In this document: positions 7,734-15,998 of the stretch, piece after piece
Position numbering within the stretch: the first letter of the stretch is position 1
How the letters are laid out: the number at the start of each line of letters is the position of its first letter
DNA from: an uncultured Caulobacterales bacterium
GTDB lineage: Bacteria > Pseudomonadota > Alphaproteobacteria > Caulobacterales > Caulobacteraceae
Direction of reading: 5' to 3'
DNA length: 64,000 nucleotides
NCBI GenBank assembly: GCA_903900155.1
Contig: CAIUMD010000086.1
Span: 62,001-126,000 of the forward strand
Notes under the pieces: model-generated
Databases searched by the model: none
What the model saw: only the letters and a program-made list of their open reading frames with translations
What the model was told of the DNA's origin: nothing
Program-made: the position numbers and the translations under genes

Positions 7734-9164
7734 TCAGGCGCCGGTGAAGCCGCCGCCGAGGGCGCGGATCAGGGCGATGTCGAGGGCGAAGGCGCGGCTT
7801 TCCAGGTCGGCGACGACCCGGCGCTGGGCCAGCACCGACTGCTCGGCCAGCAGCACCGACTGATAGGTCGACAGCTGGCCTTCGTAGCGAAGGCGGGCGA
7901 TGCGATAGGCGTTCTCGTTGGCGGTCAGGGCCGCGCGGGCGTCGGCGAGACGGCTGGTCAGGGCCTTCTCGCTGGCGGTGATGTCGGCCACCTCGCGCAG
8001 GGCCTGGGTCAGGGCGCCGTCATAACTGGCCACGGCCGCATCGCGGTCGGCCTCGGCGCCGCGCAGGCCGGCGCGCAGGCGACCGCCCTCGAAGATCGGC
8101 AGGCGCAGGGCCGGCCCGACCTGGCCGATATCCGAGCCGCTTGAGAACAGCTTGTCGAGATACAGCGACTGCACGCCGATGAAGCCGGTCAGGTTGATGT
8201 CCGGATAGAACATCGCCTTGGCCTGCTGGGTGCGCGAGGTCGCAGCCTCGGCCCGCCATTTGGCGGCGACCACATCGGGCCGACGGCCGATCAGGTTGGC
8301 CGGCAAGTTCTCCGGCAGGCCGAAAGGCTTGATGCTCGCGGTCGCTGGACGGGTGATGGCGAGACCACGGTCGGGACCGGCGCCGACCAGGGCGGCCAAG
8401 GCGTTGCGGGTCAGGGCGATCTGCTCGTCGAGGGCGGATAGCTCAGCCTTCGAGGCCGGAGGACCGGCGGCGGCCTGCTCGCTCTCGGCCTTGGTGTCGA
8501 GGCCGTTGGCGACACGCTTGGAAACGAGGTCGGAGGTCTGCTGGCGCAAGGTCACGGCGGCGGCGGCGACGTCGCGCTGGGCGTAGAGCCGCGAAAGCTC
8601 GGCATAGGTCGAGGCGACGGCGGTCGACAGGGTCAGACGGGCCTGCGCCGCGTCGGCCTGGGCGGCCTTGGCTTCAGAAGCGGCGGCGGCGATGGCCGCG
8701 CGATTCTTGCCGAAGAAGTCCAGTTCCCAGCTGGCGTCCAAGGCAATGCGGCCGACGTCGTTATAGCCCTGCGGCACGAAGGCCGGCGGGATGCCGTTGT
8801 TGTAGCTCTGCTTGGCCTCGGCGGCCGAGGCGGAGAACCCGACCCGCGGCAGGTCGGCGGACTTGGCCTGAGCGACCAGGGCCTGGGCGCGGCGCAGGCG
8901 GGCCTCGGCGGCGGCCAGGGTTGGCGAGCCCTTCAGGGCCTCGTCTTCCAGGGCGTTCAGCTGGGTGTCGCCATAGCTGGTCCACCAGGCGTCGCCGGGC
9001 CAGTCGGCGGTCGGAGCGGCCAGGGCCTGGGCGGTTTCATAGGCCTGCGGCGCCTTGGCGGCCCGCGCGGCTTGCGCCGGCGGCAGGCTGGCGCAAGCGG
9101 CCAGCACCAGGGCGCTGGCGGCGGCGAAGAACGGAGCGCTGTGTCGTAGAGAGAAGGTCGACAT
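7734..9164 (-). CDS. NodT-family outer-membrane efflux lipoprotein
   Basis: This is the outer-membrane channel of the tripartite pump, 476 residues, RND/MFS outer-membrane factor family. I start at 9164 (MSTFSLRH) rather than 9200. This puts the signal peptide at the N terminus with the lipobox LAAC (Cys about 23), so the protein is a lipoprotein. It also leaves the operator palindrome at 9182-9193 in the untranslated leader. Two outer-membrane-efflux repeats are visible, with AEARLRRAQALVAQAKSADL in the first and conserved IGRRPDVVAAKWRAEAA at the start of the second. As first gene of the nodT-emrA-emrB operon it directly faces the TetR gene. Confidence 0.93.
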   Translation of the reverse strand: MSTFSLRHSAPFFAAASALVLAACASLPPAQAARAAKAPQAYETAQALAAPTADWPGDAWWTSYGDTQLNALEDEALKGSPTLAAAEARLRRAQALVAQAKSADLPRVGFSASAAEAKQSYNNGIPPAFVPQGYNDVGRIALDASWELDFFGKNRAAIAAAASEAKAAQADAAQARLTLSTAVASTYAELSRLYAQRDVAAAAVTLRQQTSDLVSKRVANGLDTKAESEQAAAGPPASKAELSALDEQIALTRNALAALVGAGPDRGLAITRPATASIKPFGLPENLPANLIGRRPDVVAAKWRAEAATSRTQQAKAMFYPDINLTGFIGVQSLYLDKLFSSGSDIGQVGPALRLPIFEGGRLRAGLRGAEADRDAAVASYDGALTQALREVADITASEKALTSRLADARAALTANENAYRIARLRYEGQLSTYQSVLLAEQSVLAQRRVVADLESRAFALDIALIRALGGGFTGA

Positions 9165-9181
9165 GGGTAGAGCCTTGATGT

Positions 9182-9193
9182 TACCGTACGGTA
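9182..9193. promoter_or_regulatory. TetR operator, efflux operon side
   Basis: TACCGTACGGTA is a perfect 12-bp palindrome 18 bases upstream of the NodT-type start codon. The same core, ACCGTACGGT, recurs in front of the divergent TetR gene at 9250-9259. Paired identical palindromes flanking a divergent TetR/efflux promoter are the classic arrangement for repression of both directions by one dimeric regulator. Confidence 0.8.
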
Positions 9194-9243
9194 TAGTCAT
9201 ATGGTGGAGTGCAAGTAGGCCTCTCTTGCGCTACAGTCAAGGC

Positions 9244-9260
9244 GACCGTACCGTACGGTC
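9244..9260. promoter_or_regulatory. TetR operator, regulator side
   Basis: The sequence GACCGTACCGTACGGTC contains the perfect palindrome ACCGTACGGT (9250-9259) and an extra direct half-site GACCGTA. It ends 13 bases before the TetR start codon and matches the operator at 9182-9193 over ten bases. It likely mediates autorepression. Confidence 0.8.
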
Positions 9261-9273
9261 GGAAAGAATTCTA

Positions 9274-9900
9274 ATGCAGACCGACACAAAACCCCGCCTG
9301 GATCGTGACGCGCGCCGCGAAGCGATCCTCGACATCGCCGCCGAGGTGTTTCTGGAGGAGGGCTTCGACGCCGCCTCGATGTCGTCCATCGCGGCCAAGG
9401 TCGGCGGCTCGAAGAGCACGCTCTACAACTACTTCAAGAGCAAGGAAGACATCTTCCAGGCCCATGTCGAGCGATACTGCAACTGGCAGGGCCAGGAAAT
9501 GTTCGCCCTGCTGGACGGCGAGGGCGACGATGTCCGCGCGGCCCTGACGCGGCTAGGCCGGCGCTACGTCACCAACGTCATGTCCGACCGCAACATGCGC
9601 CACTTCCGCCTGATCGCGGCGGCGTCCGAGCGCTCGCCCGACATCGGCCGGGCGTTCTACGAGGCCGGCCCCTTGCGGGGCGCGCGGTTGCTTGCCGGCT
9701 TCCTGGCGCGGATGAAGCTGGAGGGCCGGATCGACGTTCCCGACCCGATCGCCGCCGGCCATCAGTTCATCGGCCTGTGCCAGAACCGCATGCTGAAAGC
9801 GCGTCTGGTGAACTATATCGACGCGCCGACGCCCGAAGAAGTCGACGCCGAGGTCGAGACCGCGGTCCGCACCTTCATGGCGGCGTTCGGCGTCCGCTAG
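9274..9900 (+). CDS. TetR-family repressor of the efflux operon
   Basis: This encodes a 208-residue TetR regulator. The helix-turn-helix lies at about residues 30-52 (ASMSSIAAKVGGSKSTLYNY followed by FKSKEDIF), and the C-terminal helical domain would bind the inducing drug. I start at 9274 (MQTDTKPRLDRDARREAILD), the standard TetR N terminus, instead of the far upstream in-frame start at 9055, which would run through the NodT gene and the operators. It is divergent from nodT-emrA-emrB and flanked by two copies of ACCGTACGGT, so it very probably represses the pump and itself. Its TAG stop overlaps the convergent rhamnosidase stop at CTAG. Confidence 0.94.
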   Translation: MQTDTKPRLDRDARREAILDIAAEVFLEEGFDAASMSSIAAKVGGSKSTLYNYFKSKEDIFQAHVERYCNWQGQEMFALLDGEGDDVRAALTRLGRRYVTNVMSDRNMRHFRLIAAASERSPDIGRAFYEAGPLRGARLLAGFLARMKLEGRIDVPDPIAAGHQFIGLCQNRMLKARLVNYIDAPTPEEVDAEVETAVRTFMAAFGVR

Positions 9901-12707
9901 ACCGGCGCGGCGAACCGGTAGCGGCCCGAGCCGACGACCATCTCCAGCCCACCCGCAACGACGCGGCTTGATCGCACGCCTTTGACCCCGGCGATCGGAA
10001 GGCCACCTTCGCGCGCCTGAGCCGGCGCACTGGTCGGCAGCCGCACCGTCGCCTGCGCGCCGGCCGGCACATCGACCTCGAGCGACAGCACGCCCCCTTC
10101 CCTACGCCAGGCGCTGCGCACCGGTCCGAGGACCGTCCGGAAGGTCGCTTCGGTCGCGGCCACCGTCCCGACCGGTTTGGGCGCCAAGGTGATCACGCGG
10201 TCCGGCGCGGCGGCGAAGTCGACATTGATCCCGGCCAGTCCGCCGAACAGCCAGCCCTCGCCGTGGCCCAGCATGAAGTGATTTAGCGACTTGGTCGGAT
10301 CGGCGTCCCAGGCCTCGGTCAGGGCCGTCGCGCCCTTCGCCAGCTGATAGCCGTAGCTGGGCCGGTCGGTGACCGACATCATGTCCAACACGACGTCGTC
10401 GCGGCCGTTCTCGGCCAGGGCCCGCACGACATAGTGGAAGCCGACATCGCCGGCCATGACGCCGTTCTGTCTGGCCCGGACGGCGCGGACCAGAGCGTCC
10501 AGCACCCTGCCCTCCTGCCCCCTCGGGACCATGCCCAGGGCCAGCGGCATGGCGTTGGCGGTCTGGCTGCCGCGATCATAGGAGCCCGCCTGCGCATCGA
10601 AGAACTTAGTGTTGAACGCCGTTCGGATCGCCTCGGCGCGCTTGCGGTAGTCGGCAGCTTCTGCGGCAGGCCGGCCGAGCACCCCGGCGATCAACGCCAA
10701 CGTAGTCAGCGCCTGATACGAGGTCGCCGTGCCGGTTAAAGCGCGGCTGGTCAGCTGCGAGGCGCCCAGCTTGCCGGGCCCCACATCGTACCAGTCGCCC
10801 AGGCCGAAATCGACGATATGGTCCTGGGCTCGCCTGGCTAGGTAGTCCACATAGGCCCGCATGGCCGGATAGCCGTCGGCCAGCACCTTCGCATCGCCAT
10901 AGGCGCGGTAGGCGGCCCAGGGCGCCAGAACCACCGCCGAACCCCACTCCGGCGAATTCCGCGCCGGCTGGTCGCTGCCGTCGGGCTCGAGGAAGGCGGT
11001 GTATTCCGGCGCGATGCCGGGGACCATACCGTCGGGCTGCTGGGTGTCCACGATGTCGCCGATCATCTTCTCGTACATCGTCGAGGCGTCGCGGTTGTAG
11101 ATCACCGTCAACGCGTTCAGGTGCGCCTGCTCCAGCCAGCCCAGCTTCTCGCGGTGCGGACAGTCGGTCAGGACGCTGTAGGCGTTGGACACCACCGCCC
11201 GCTCGATCAGGTGATGCGTTCGCTCCAAGAGTTTGTCGCTACAGGTGAAAGTCCCGACCTGCGGAAGGTCCGCATACAGAAACTGCCCCGCCAGCGAGAC
11301 GATCTCCGGCTTGCCGCCCGGATTGGCGCGCCCGGTCGGGACGGCGCCCTCGACCTGCAGGTAGCGGAAGCCGTGATAATTGAAGCGCGGCACGAACCGC
11401 TCCTCGCCTTGGCCCGCCAGCGTGTAGTTGTAGAGCACCCAGCGATCCGGACCGGCGTTGAAGCTGCGCTGCCAGGCCAGGCCATCGTCGCCCAGCACCT
11501 CGGCCGGGGTCAGCTTGACCGCCGCCCCCGCTGGGCCCCGCACGACCATCTCAGGCCTTCCGGCGAAGTTCTGGCCCAGGTCGTAGACGAAGACGCCGGG
11601 CTTGGGCTCGGTGATCGCCACGGTCTCGAAGCGCCGATGGATGGCGATTGGCGGCGCGCCCTGGGCCTTGAGCCGGATCTTGCGATCGGGCGCTGGCAAT
11701 GCGGCCCGCCAGCCATCGTCGGTAGCGCCAGGCAGGTCCCAGCCGGGCCGCTCGCGGCGGGCGTCGACATCCTCGCCGGCGAACATCGAGGTGAAGACGA
11801 TCGCCCCCTCGGCCACGCGCCAGGTCTCGTCGCTGACCACATGCTCCACCGAGCCGTCGTCGTGATGCAGACTTAGCTGCAGCAACAGCCGGGGCCGTCC
11901 GTAGCTGTCGACGAACTTGGACTTGCGGCCGACGACCTTCTCGACGTCGTACATGCCGCCGCCCAGCCGCACGCCCAGCATGTTCGCGCCCGGCCGCAGC
12001 AGCGACTCGACCTCGTAGGTCGTGTAAAGCGCGGTCTTGTCATAGGCGGTCCAGCCTGGGTTCAGCACGCTGGCGGTGACCGGCGCGCCGTTGACGGTCA
12101 GCTCGAAGTGGCCCAGGCCGCAGATCGAGACGACAGCCCGCTTCGGGGCGCGCTTCAGGTCGAAGCCCTTGCGCAGCAGTGGCGGCGCGGTCTCGGCGGG
12201 GTCGGTGAGCTCCTTGCTCCAGCCGCGCACATGATCACCGCGCACCTTCTCCGGCTTGGCGATGATCCAGCGGGCCCGCCATTCGGACGGATCCAGGATG
12301 CCGGTCACGAACCGCGCCGGAGCGCTCCAGGCGCCATCGATCTCGACCGCCCAGACGTAGGGCGTGTGCGAGGTCAGCAGCAGATCCTTAGGGGGCGCGA
12401 TGTCCAGCTGGCCAGCCTTGCGCCGGCCGCTGTCCCAGACGTCGCCGACGCGTGCGGCCAGGCTCTCGGGCGAGCTGGCGACGATCACCCGCTGGGTCTT
12501 GGGAGCCACGTCGCGCGCGCCGTCGGGAGCCTCCAGCAGCCAGCGGAAGCGCGGGCGGCGGGTGTCGATGCCTACCGGATCGGTCAGCCACTCCACGCGC
12601 AGGTCCCGCGCCATCAGGGCGGGCTCGCGGGCGTCGGCCACGGACGGCAGCAGGGCCATGCCGGCGGCGGCGCCCATCACCGTGCGACGACTGACCTTCG
12701 TACTCAT
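9897..12707 (-). CDS. Alpha-L-rhamnosidase, GH78
   Basis: This encodes a 936-residue exported GH78 enzyme that removes terminal alpha-L-rhamnose from rhamnogalacturonan or plant glycosides. I start at 12707, with AGGAAAA upstream, which gives a twin-arginine signal (SRRTVMGAAAGMALL) and a plausible cleavage site at VADA. The order matches the family: the N-terminal Bac_rhamnosid_N piece (LRVEWLTDPVGIDTRRPRFR), a beta-sandwich domain with VYDLGQNFAGR, and the (alpha/alpha)6 barrel with the signature TDCPHREKLGWLEQ near residue 515, which carries the acidic active-site residues. A C-terminal beta domain ends in MVVGSGRYRF. It is monocistronic on the minus strand, divergent from the BNR gene across a 97-bp gap with a LacI-like palindrome. 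Confidence 0.93.
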   Translation of the reverse strand: MSTKVSRRTVMGAAAGMALLPSVADAREPALMARDLRVEWLTDPVGIDTRRPRFRWLLEAPDGARDVAPKTQRVIVASSPESLAARVGDVWDSGRRKAGQLDIAPPKDLLLTSHTPYVWAVEIDGAWSAPARFVTGILDPSEWRARWIIAKPEKVRGDHVRGWSKELTDPAETAPPLLRKGFDLKRAPKRAVVSICGLGHFELTVNGAPVTASVLNPGWTAYDKTALYTTYEVESLLRPGANMLGVRLGGGMYDVEKVVGRKSKFVDSYGRPRLLLQLSLHHDDGSVEHVVSDETWRVAEGAIVFTSMFAGEDVDARRERPGWDLPGATDDGWRAALPAPDRKIRLKAQGAPPIAIHRRFETVAITEPKPGVFVYDLGQNFAGRPEMVVRGPAGAAVKLTPAEVLGDDGLAWQRSFNAGPDRWVLYNYTLAGQGEERFVPRFNYHGFRYLQVEGAVPTGRANPGGKPEIVSLAGQFLYADLPQVGTFTCSDKLLERTHHLIERAVVSNAYSVLTDCPHREKLGWLEQAHLNALTVIYNRDASTMYEKMIGDIVDTQQPDGMVPGIAPEYTAFLEPDGSDQPARNSPEWGSAVVLAPWAAYRAYGDAKVLADGYPAMRAYVDYLARRAQDHIVDFGLGDWYDVGPGKLGASQLTSRALTGTATSYQALTTLALIAGVLGRPAAEAADYRKRAEAIRTAFNTKFFDAQAGSYDRGSQTANAMPLALGMVPRGQEGRVLDALVRAVRARQNGVMAGDVGFHYVVRALAENGRDDVVLDMMSVTDRPSYGYQLAKGATALTEAWDADPTKSLNHFMLGHGEGWLFGGLAGINVDFAAAPDRVITLAPKPVGTVAATEATFRTVLGPVRSAWRREGGVLSLEVDVPAGAQATVRLPTSAPAQAREGGLPIAGVKGVRSSRVVAGGLEMVVGSGRYRFAAPV

Positions 12708-12735
12708 ACGCGTTTTCCTGTTCCCGCCCGAACGC

Positions 12736-12747
12736 GGTAGCGATACC
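12736..12747. promoter_or_regulatory. LacI-type palindrome between rhamnosidase and BNR genes
   Basis: GGTAGCGATACC is an inverted repeat with one mismatched pair and a central CG, the usual geometry of LacI/GalR operators. It lies 28 bases upstream of the rhamnosidase start on one side and 57 bases upstream of the BNR start on the other, so one regulator could serve both genes. No LacI gene is present in the window. Confidence 0.4.
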
Positions 12748-12804
12748 AGAAGCATTCGAGCACAAACGCAAGCTCTCGAAAGTCCTTAAGCGTGTGAGGT
12801 CCCG

Positions 12805-13917
12805 ATGGCCGTCGTCTCCAAGCGTTCCCTCCTGACCGGTCTGGGCCTCGGGGGCCTTGCCAGCCTGGCCGGCGCATCGGCCAAGGCCGCGCCGAGCGCG
12901 ATCCTGATCTCTCAGCCCGTCTACACCAACGCCCCCTACCCGCAGTCGCACGCCTCGACGATCGTCGAGACCAAGGCCGAGACGCTGGCGGCGGCCTGGT
13001 TCGGCGGCACGCACGAGCGCAATCCCGACGTCGGCATCTGGTTTGCCCGCAACGTCGACGGCAAGTGGCAGGACGCCAAACAACTGGCCAACGGCGTCCA
13101 GCCCGACGGCAAGCCGCGCCTGCCGACCTGGAACCCGGTGCTGTTCCAGGCCCCGGCCAGGCCGAATGGGGGCGACCTCTTCCTGTTCTACAAGGTCGGT
13201 CCCAGCCCGCAGAACTGGTGGGGCATGGTTATGACCTCGGCCGACGACGGCCGCACCTGGAGCCAGCCCCGACGCCTGCCTGACGGCATCCTGGGCCCGA
13301 TCAAGAACAAGCCCGTGGTGCTGAAGAGCGGCGCCTGGCTGTCGCCCGTCAGCGTCGAACAGTCCGAAGGCGTCACCAAGGCCGACGGCGGCGGCTGGAG
13401 CCTCTATTTCGAACGCAGCGAGGATGGCGGGCAAACCTGGACCAAGACGGATCTCGTCCCCTCGCCCCTGAAGATCGACGCCATCCAGCCCAGCATCCTG
13501 TTCCACGCCGACGGATCGCTGGAGGCCGTGGCCCGCACCCGCCAAGGCGCTCTCGCGCAGAGTTGGTCCAAGGACGACGGCAAGACCTGGAGCCCGCTGG
13601 CCGCCATCGATCTGCCCAACCCGAACTCCGGCGCGGACGCCGTCACCCTGGCCGACGGCCGCCAACTGCTGGTCTATAACCACGCCGGCCACCGCCCGAC
13701 CTCGCCCGGCAAGGGTCCTCGGGTGCCGCTGAACGTGGCGATCTCGCACGATGGCGTCAGCTGGCGCGAGGTGCTGACTTTGGAAACCGAGGTCGTGCCG
13801 GACGGCTATGCCTATCCCGCCGTGATCCAGGCGCGGGACGGCAAGGTCCACGTCACCTACACCGTCAACCGCCGCGGCATCCGCCATGTGGTGATCGATC
13901 CCAGACGCCTCGCCTGA
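12805..13917 (+). CDS. BNR/Asp-box sialidase-like secreted glycosidase or lyase
   Basis: This encodes a 370-residue exported six-bladed-propeller protein of the BNR_2 (sialidase-like) type. A signal peptide with a basic start occupies residues 1-27. Family marks are QSHASTIVETKAETLAAAWF and GGTHERNPDVGIWFA near the N terminus. Three Asp boxes follow: SADDGRTW, SEDGGQTW and SKDDGKTW. True sialic acid substrates are unlikely here; the rhamnosidase next door suggests a plant heteropolysaccharide side chain. Propellers of this shape are also used by rhamnosyl-glucuronate lyases and hydrolases, so I leave the reaction open. It is divergent from the GH78 gene, with a shared 97-bp control region. 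Confidence 0.85.
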   Translation: MAVVSKRSLLTGLGLGGLASLAGASAKAAPSAILISQPVYTNAPYPQSHASTIVETKAETLAAAWFGGTHERNPDVGIWFARNVDGKWQDAKQLANGVQPDGKPRLPTWNPVLFQAPARPNGGDLFLFYKVGPSPQNWWGMVMTSADDGRTWSQPRRLPDGILGPIKNKPVVLKSGAWLSPVSVEQSEGVTKADGGGWSLYFERSEDGGQTWTKTDLVPSPLKIDAIQPSILFHADGSLEAVARTRQGALAQSWSKDDGKTWSPLAAIDLPNPNSGADAVTLADGRQLLVYNHAGHRPTSPGKGPRVPLNVAISHDGVSWREVLTLETEVVPDGYAYPAVIQARDGKVHVTYTVNRRGIRHVVIDPRRLA

Positions 13918-13987
13918 CACCTCTCCGCGATTGACGGAGCCCAGCGCGCGTGGCTCGTTCGCTCCCGTCTTTCGTAGAGAGTGATCC

Positions 13988-14509
13988 ATGGCCACCTTGA
14001 TCCTGAGCGTCATCGGCAGCGACCGTCCCGGCCTCACCCAGGCGCTGGCGGGCGCAGTGCTGTCGGCCGGCGGCAACTGGTTGGAAAGCCATCTCAGCCA
14101 GCTGGGCGGCCTCTATGTCGGTTCGGTCCTGGTCGAGCTGGACGCCAACAAGGTCGAGGCCCTGCGCCAAGCCGTCAGCGCCGTCGACGCCGAGGGCTTG
14201 AAAGTCCGCATTGCTCCCACCATCGAGAGCAGCGCCGTCGAGGGCGACGTCGTCCGCTTCAGCCTGGTCGGCGGCGACCGCCCGGGCATCGTCCACCAGG
14301 TGACCGGCGTGCTCAGCGGCGTCAACGCCAACATCGAGGCCTTCGACACCCGCCTCAGCGTCGAGCCGCACTCCGGCGCGCCGCTGTTCCACATGGACGC
14401 CCGCCTGCGCCTGCCGCCCTCGCTGAAGGCCGAGGCCGTGCAGGCGGCGCTGGAAGAAATCTCCGGCGAGATCATGGTCGACGTCTCGCTGACCGCCGAC
14501 GCGACCTGA
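13988..14509 (+). CDS. Tandem ACT-domain protein, GcvR-like
   Basis: This encodes a 173-residue cytoplasmic protein made of two ACT domains: residues 1-80 (LSVIGSDRPGLTQALAGAV) and about 88-170 (FSLVGGDRPGIVHQVTGVL). Both have the DRPG ligand loop. This is the architecture of the glycine cleavage system repressor GcvR and related amino-acid sensors, which act by binding partner regulators and have no DNA-binding domain. A GAGAGTG ribosome site precedes the ATG. It sits alone between secreted carbohydrate proteins, with 70 and 90 bp gaps, so context does not refine its role. The family call is strong; the specific partner is unknown. Confidence 0.88.
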   Translation: MATLILSVIGSDRPGLTQALAGAVLSAGGNWLESHLSQLGGLYVGSVLVELDANKVEALRQAVSAVDAEGLKVRIAPTIESSAVEGDVVRFSLVGGDRPGIVHQVTGVLSGVNANIEAFDTRLSVEPHSGAPLFHMDARLRLPPSLKAEAVQAALEEISGEIMVDVSLTADAT

Positions 14510-14599
14510 GACCTGGCGCGCTCGGATCTACGACTATGCGAGCCTTGCCGTGACAGCGCTGCCAGATAGGGTGCGCCTCAAACCCGAACGCGAGGACGC

Positions 14600-15457
14600 A
14601 TGCATACGACCCTGGCCTTCACCCTGGCGCTGGCCGTCGCCACGCCTGCCCTCGCCACCCCGCTAACCCTGACCGATGTGCCGAAGGCTGCCGGCCCGGC
14701 GGTGTCGCTGTTCAACGGCAAGGACCTGAAGGATTGGGACGCCTGGCTGGGCTATGCCGACCCCGCCCTCACCTATAAGCGCCCGCCGGTGGCTCCGATC
14801 GGCGCGACGGCCCAGAGCGCCGAAATCTTCAAGGTGGTGCGGGAGGACGGCCGCTCCGCCCTCTACGTCAACGGCAAGATCTGGGGCAGCCTGGTCCACA
14901 AGGGCGACTTCAAGGACTACCACCTGCGCCCGCAGTACAAGTGGGGCAAGGAACGCTGGGCGCCGCGCGAGACGCAGGCGCCCAATAACGGCCTGCTCTA
15001 CCACTCGCACGGCGCGCCGGGCGTGGTCTGGGGCACGTGGAGCCAGGCGGTCGAGTTCGAGATCATGACCGGCTCGATCGGCATGGTCGTACCCGTCGGC
15101 GAAGCGATCTCGGTCGTGACCGACGCCGTCGATGATCCGTCCTTGATCAAACCGAACCTGCGCTACGCACCTGCGGGCCGCGTCGTCACCGCCAAGGGCG
15201 GCGCGACCGACTGGAACGTCGAGGCCTATAGCGACGCCGAAAAGCCCGCCGGCGAGTGGAACACCCTGGACCTCTACGTCCTGGGCGACCGCGCCGTGCA
15301 TGTGGTCAACGGCGTGCCGGTGCTGGAGGTCCGAGACCTCAAGGCCGACGGCCAGCCCCTGACCCACGGCGCGATCCAGCTGCAGTCGGAAGGCGCCGAG
15401 ACCTTCTTCCGAGATATCGTGCTGGAGCCGATCAGGAGTCTGCCCAAGATCAGGTAA
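14600..15457 (+). CDS. DUF1080 (3-keto-disaccharide hydrolase-type) secreted protein
   Basis: This encodes a 285-residue exported protein with a signal peptide (residues 1-18, ending ALA). It has the DUF1080 jelly-roll fold: SLFNGKDLKDWDAWLG at the start, then NNGLLYHSHGAPGVVWGTW, and a final beta strand AIQLQSEGAETFFRDIVLEP. Members of this family bind carbohydrate, and some act on 3-keto-glycosides. There is no neighbouring glycoside-3-dehydrogenase in the window, so the enzyme role is unproven. The 3' end overlaps the convergent response regulator by 8 bp (TCAGGTAA). Confidence 0.88.
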   Translation: MHTTLAFTLALAVATPALATPLTLTDVPKAAGPAVSLFNGKDLKDWDAWLGYADPALTYKRPPVAPIGATAQSAEIFKVVREDGRSALYVNGKIWGSLVHKGDFKDYHLRPQYKWGKERWAPRETQAPNNGLLYHSHGAPGVVWGTWSQAVEFEIMTGSIGMVVPVGEAISVVTDAVDDPSLIKPNLRYAPAGRVVTAKGGATDWNVEAYSDAEKPAGEWNTLDLYVLGDRAVHVVNGVPVLEVRDLKADGQPLTHGAIQLQSEGAETFFRDIVLEPIRSLPKIR

Positions 15458-15998
15458 TCCGGCGCTTCTCCAGCTTCCGCGCCAGGGTCCGGCGGTGCAT
15501 CCCCAGGCGCCGGGCCGTCTCGGAGATGTTGAAGTCGGTCTCGACCAGGGTCTGGTGGATCCGCTCCCACTCCAGGTTCTTGATCGACGTCGCCCGCTCG
15601 CCGATGGCGGCGTCGACATCGCCCTCGCCCTTGTGGAAAGCCGCCTCGATGTCGTCGGTGTTGGAGGGCTTGGCCAGGTAGTGGCGGGCGCCCAGCTTGA
15701 TGGCCTCGACGGCCGTGGCGATGCTGGCGAAGCCCGTCAGCACCACGATCAGCATGGCCGGATCCCGCTCGGCCAGGGCGCGGACGCAGGCCAGGCCCGA
15801 CTCGCCAGCCAGCTTCAGGTCGACCACGGCGTATTTCGGCGTGAAGGTCTCCAGCGCCGTCATCGCCTCATCGAGGCCGTGGGCGTGGACCACCGTATAG
15901 TCACGCCGCTCGAAGGAGCGCTTCAAGGTCGCGGCGAACTTCTCATCATCCTCGATGATGATCAGCTTGCGGTCAGTCGGCCCATTGTTAATCGGCAC
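15450..15998 (-). CDS. regA: RegA/ActR/PrrA-type redox response regulator
   Basis: This encodes a 182-residue response regulator of the RegA family, global regulators of respiratory and redox genes in alphaproteobacteria. The receiver has the acidic pair in IIIEDDEKFA, the phosphorylation Asp60 (YAVVDLKLAGESGL), Thr88 and Lys110 (HYLAKPSNTDD). The family tetrad TGFASIATAVEAIKLGA is present. A short linker leads to a Fis-type helix-turn-helix at about 155-178 (NISETARRLGMHRRTLARK). The start is GTG at 15998, which overlaps the regB stop by 11 bp, so the pair is translationally coupled. It is last in the cyoABCD-surf1-regB-regA array, a placement that suggests feedback on the oxidase. Confidence 0.93.
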   Translation of the reverse strand: MPINNGPTDRKLIIIEDDEKFAATLKRSFERRDYTVVHAHGLDEAMTALETFTPKYAVVDLKLAGESGLACVRALAERDPAMLIVVLTGFASIATAVEAIKLGARHYLAKPSNTDDIEAAFHKGEGDVDAAIGERATSIKNLEWERIHQTLVETDFNISETARRLGMHRRTLARKLEKRRIT

